From: Dehalococcoidia bacterium | GTDB taxonomy: Bacteria; Chloroflexota; Dehalococcoidia; Dehalococcoidales; JAUVZE01 | Reading direction: 5' to 3' | DNA: 6,193 nt | NCBI GenBank assembly: GCA_030602665.1 | Contig: JAUVZE010000067.1 | Coordinates: 1 to 6,193, forward strand | Shown: one piece after another, positions 4,039 through 6,193 of the stretch | Position numbering within the stretch: position 1 is the stretch's first letter | Layout of the letters: every line of letters starts with the position of its first letter | Translations under genes and position numbers: made by a program | Notes under the pieces: generated by a model | The model's database searches: none | What the model was told of the DNA's origin: nothing | The model's input: the letters and a program-made list of their open reading frames with translations, nothing else

Positions 4039-5580
4039 TTATTTAAGGATAAACGTAAAGTTAAATCCCCTTTTAATCTCTTCCTCATCATCATCTTCCT
4101 CTTCCTCTATAATTTCTTCATAAGCCTCTATAGATGAGATAATAACCATGGAGAATCGGCCGCTACTTCTTAAGGCTCTGGCATACCTAAAAATCGCAGC
4201 CTCATCTGAATCCCTACCTATTACCGTTACTTGCCCAACACTATGAGTAATCTCAGCCTGGTCTAGGAGTCCAACATCTATAGTGACTGTATCACCACCG
4301 TAGAGCAGAGCAATATCCGCTGGTACCAGGCTGGCAATCTGGCTTAAGTCCCCGTCAACCTGGGCACGCACCTCTCCCAAATTGGTAAAGGTAGCCTCAA
4401 AAACACCGGCAGTGGCTTCCACTGGCTTAATCTGAGGTTCTGCCTGTGCAACCTGTTCCTGCAGTGTGATTATTGCCTTTTGGTGTTCCGCAACCAGGCG
4501 CTGGGCAGGTGGCAGTTGAGCACGTAAGGCATCAGTCTCAGCCATACTGTTCTGGAGAAGGGGTACAGTGTAAAAAAGTGCGCCAATGCCAACAATGGCG
4601 ATAGCAATTGGGATAAGGATTCCTGCCACCGGTCGAGCCTTAGGCAGGTAAACCTGAGGCAGGGCGTTAAGGTTCACTAATGAAAAGTTTGCCTCTCCCT
4701 TTTCCAGCAGTAGCTCCTTGAGTGCCAGCCCGATATTGACCATAAACTGGTTTGGGTTAAAGCCCTCGGAGAACTCCATAGGCGAGGGCAGGATTGAAAC
4801 TGAGCAGCCTGACTTGCCAGCTAGCGATTGCCAGCTCTCTGGCGACTCAGCCAGGTCACCGCTAACAAATATGGGTACCGTTGAATCCAGAGGATTTTCC
4901 TTGTGGCTGGAATTATAGAAGGTAATAGTTCTATCAAGCTCTTCAGTGATAGCTGGTAGTATTTCTGATAGTGATGTTGCCTCACTGGGTAGAGACAGGC
5001 TGCGGATTACCTGAGGCACCCTGTCCGCCATGACCACAATATCAAGGTTAGTTGACCAGGCGTTAACAATTATGGCTCTGGGCTCATTTGCATTCCGGCA
5101 CAGGGCTAGAGGCGCCAAGTCTATGAGGTACGGGTCAACACCTACCTGGCGCAGTGTCCTGATTAGGGCATCGGCTGCATTTCGGGGGAAAGCAGCCAGG
5201 AAAAGACGTGTTTCTCCCTTCGGGCCAGGCAGAGGCTGGTATGCAAGGTAGACCTGGTCTAAAGATACTGGTATCACTCGTCTTGCCTCATGCCTTACTG
5301 CCTCATCCCGTACCGCTTCAGGTAGTTCCGGCAGGGTAATCAAACGATATAGGGAATTGAGCCCACTTAAACCAGCAATGACCTTATTTACCGTTACCTT
5401 GGCCACCTTAAATAGCTCCCTAAGCCTGTCCACTACCTGGGCTTCATCACGGATGACTCCGTCCCTGACCAAACCCGGCTCCAGCGGTAGGCGTGCCCAT
5501 TTTTGCACCCGCTTGCCTTTGGCCACTAGCAGCCTGATTTCAGTATCGTCAATAAATAGAGTAACCGCTTTTCCAGCCAT
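4039..5580 (-). CDS. pilM: PilM-PilN fusion protein of the type IV pilus inner-membrane platform
   Basis: The 513-residue protein is longer than PilM (about 350). Residues 1-290 are an actin-like PilM domain (TLFIDDTEIRLLV at the start, then ITLPELP, EAVRHEARRVIP, LIDLAPLAL, and VNIGLALKEL near the end). Residues 300-314 (SLVNLNALPQVYLPK) look like the PilN N-terminal tether INLLPxxY, which normally binds PilM in trans. A membrane helix (about 317-340), a likely coiled coil (345-382) and a PilN-like extracytoplasmic domain (about 395-513) follow. PilM usually has a DxGSxxxK-type phosphate loop and a second DxG loop; here these read IDDTEIR and VNAWSTN, so ATP binding may be lost. An acidic stretch (residues 485-502) lies before the final strand. 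RBS AAGGAGAA precedes the ATG, which is 2 bases after the upstream stop, indicating translational coupling. Confidence 0.88.
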   Translation of the reverse strand: MAGKAVTLFIDDTEIRLLVAKGKRVQKWARLPLEPGLVRDGVIRDEAQVVDRLRELFKVAKVTVNKVIAGLSGLNSLYRLITLPELPEAVRDEAVRHEARRVIPVSLDQVYLAYQPLPGPKGETRLFLAAFPRNAADALIRTLRQVGVDPYLIDLAPLALCRNANEPRAIIVNAWSTNLDIVVMADRVPQVIRSLSLPSEATSLSEILPAITEELDRTITFYNSSHKENPLDSTVPIFVSGDLAESPESWQSLAGKSGCSVSILPSPMEFSEGFNPNQFMVNIGLALKELLLEKGEANFSLVNLNALPQVYLPKARPVAGILIPIAIAIVGIGALFYTVPLLQNSMAETDALRAQLPPAQRLVAEHQKAIITLQEQVAQAEPQIKPVEATAGVFEATFTNLGEVRAQVDGDLSQIASLVPADIALLYGGDTVTIDVGLLDQAEITHSVGQVTVIGRDSDEAAIFRYARALRSSGRFSMVIISSIEAYEEIIEEEEDDDEEEIKRGFNFTFILK

Positions 5581-5582
5581 GC

Positions 5583-6193
5583 TTATTCTCCTTGATAACT
5601 ATAGATAATCAGCCTGATGGTTGCTGATGGCTTCTCCATCTCTTCCCTTTCTTCTATCTGCTCTTCGGTTAATCCCTCTTTCTCTTCTTCACTTATGGGG
5701 TCAGGAATTACTATATTTACCAGTTCTACAGTCGCCGTATCAAAATCCCTGTGGGTGACGATAGTGTGAATGAAGTCAAGAATATCGGTCACCTCACCGT
5801 CCACATCTACAGTAAAGTAGGTAACTAGGTAGGTAATATCCTCCACCTCTATATCCTCATCCTCCACCTCCACCTTAACCTGCTGGTCACGCGGCTCTGT
5901 CGCGGTAAGACTGGTTATCTCTAGGCCCCAATCATCAGCCATCCCAAATAATAGCTCATCCACCTCAATGCTTTCCACTAAGGCAGGGAAGGCAGCTTTA
6001 GCCGTCTTTAGCTGTGATGTGGCTTGCGCCAGTTTGTCTTCTAGCTCAGTCAGAGTGCTTTCCAAACTTGCTCTTTGCTCAGCCAGATTGGGCAGCTTGG
6101 CTTGAACCGCAGACAGCTGCGCATTTAACTCCTCCTGCTTCGGCCTCTCCTGTAGATAGAGCCAGTACAGACTGCCGATGGCAATAATGAAAA
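5583..6193 (-). CDS. pilO: PilO-like type IV pilus assembly protein, 5' partial
   Basis: The frame stays open from the stop TAA (5583-5585) to the window edge, giving 202 visible residues; the start is outside. An internal TTG at 6065 lies inside a coiled coil and is not the start. The visible part begins with the end of a membrane helix (FIIAIGSLYWLYL), then a coiled coil (QEELNAQLSAVQAKL to about residue 65), then a ferredoxin-like alpha/beta domain ending in TIRLIIYSYQGE. This is the PilO layout, and PilO pairs with PilN on the outer face of the membrane. Sequence identity to PilO is not strong by eye, so a second PilN-type or GspM-like protein is possible. Two acidic stretches occur, at about residues 107-119 and 166-187. 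It is the first visible gene of the operon, 2 bases before the PilM-PilN gene. Confidence 0.7.
   Translation of the reverse strand, partial: FIIAIGSLYWLYLQERPKQEELNAQLSAVQAKLPNLAEQRASLESTLTELEDKLAQATSQLKTAKAAFPALVESIEVDELLFGMADDWGLEITSLTATEPRDQQVKVEVEDEDIEVEDITYLVTYFTVDVDGEVTDILDFIHTIVTHRDFDTATVELVNIVIPDPISEEEKEGLTEEQIEEREEMEKPSATIRLIIYSYQGE

Noticed and set aside
3848..4123. 91-residue + strand reading frame with a serine run at the end
   Set aside because: It is the antisense of pilT and of the acidic codon run of the PilM-PilN gene; it has no family signature or ribosome binding site.
6063..6065. TTG as start codon of the PilO-like gene
   Set aside because: Upstream in the same frame there is no stop to the window edge, and the extra residues form a membrane helix and coiled coil expected for PilO.

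Overview
The window looks like part of a chromosome from an uncultured anaerobic bacterium of the Chloroflexota, most likely Dehalococcoidia-like. This is an inference from the style of the proteins: a PilM variant starting TLFIDDTEIRLL, a PilT with a TTGH box, a zinc-ribbon protein of a kind common in Archaea and Chloroflexota, and intergenic spacers full of C-rich/G-rich hairpins. No marker gene fixes the taxonomy.

Left part (1-1620, + strand): the 3' part of a gene for a protein with six zinc-knuckle pairs, followed by two tandem copies of a restriction-endonuclease-like (Mrr-type PD-(D/E)XK) domain whose catalytic residues look eroded. Two bases later comes an intact HicB-family antitoxin gene. 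Overlapping its stop by ATGA is a hicA toxin gene broken by two in-frame stop codons (TGA and TAG), so the antitoxin has lost its adjacent partner. A hairpin followed by a T-rich stretch ends this block.

Middle (1621-2943): a near-consensus sigma-70-type promoter and a perfect Shine-Dalgarno sequence drive a monocistronic type IV prepilin/pseudopilin gene, which ends in a long intrinsic terminator. Then come about 690 bases without a gene, holding same-orientation copies of a GGGAGTTTAAGAGGGG motif, several perfect hairpins, and 13-base inverted repeats at the two ends (2257 and 2876). I read it as a cluster of REP/MITE-like palindromic elements lying between convergent transcription units.

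Right part (2944-6193, - strand): a tightly packed pilus-assembly operon read right to left. It holds a PilO-like protein (5' end outside the window), a PilM-PilN fusion protein, and the PilT retraction ATPase. PilM, PilN and PilO form the inner-membrane alignment platform of type IV pili. Here PilM and PilN are one polypeptide, and the PilN-like and PilO-like domains both carry a strongly acidic insert just before the last beta strand. The prepilin gene converging on this operon probably supplies a fibre subunit or minor pilin of the same machine. The most unusual items are the PilM-PilN fusion, the duplicated nuclease-like domains behind zinc ribbons, the dead hicA beside a live hicB, and the structured repeat block.
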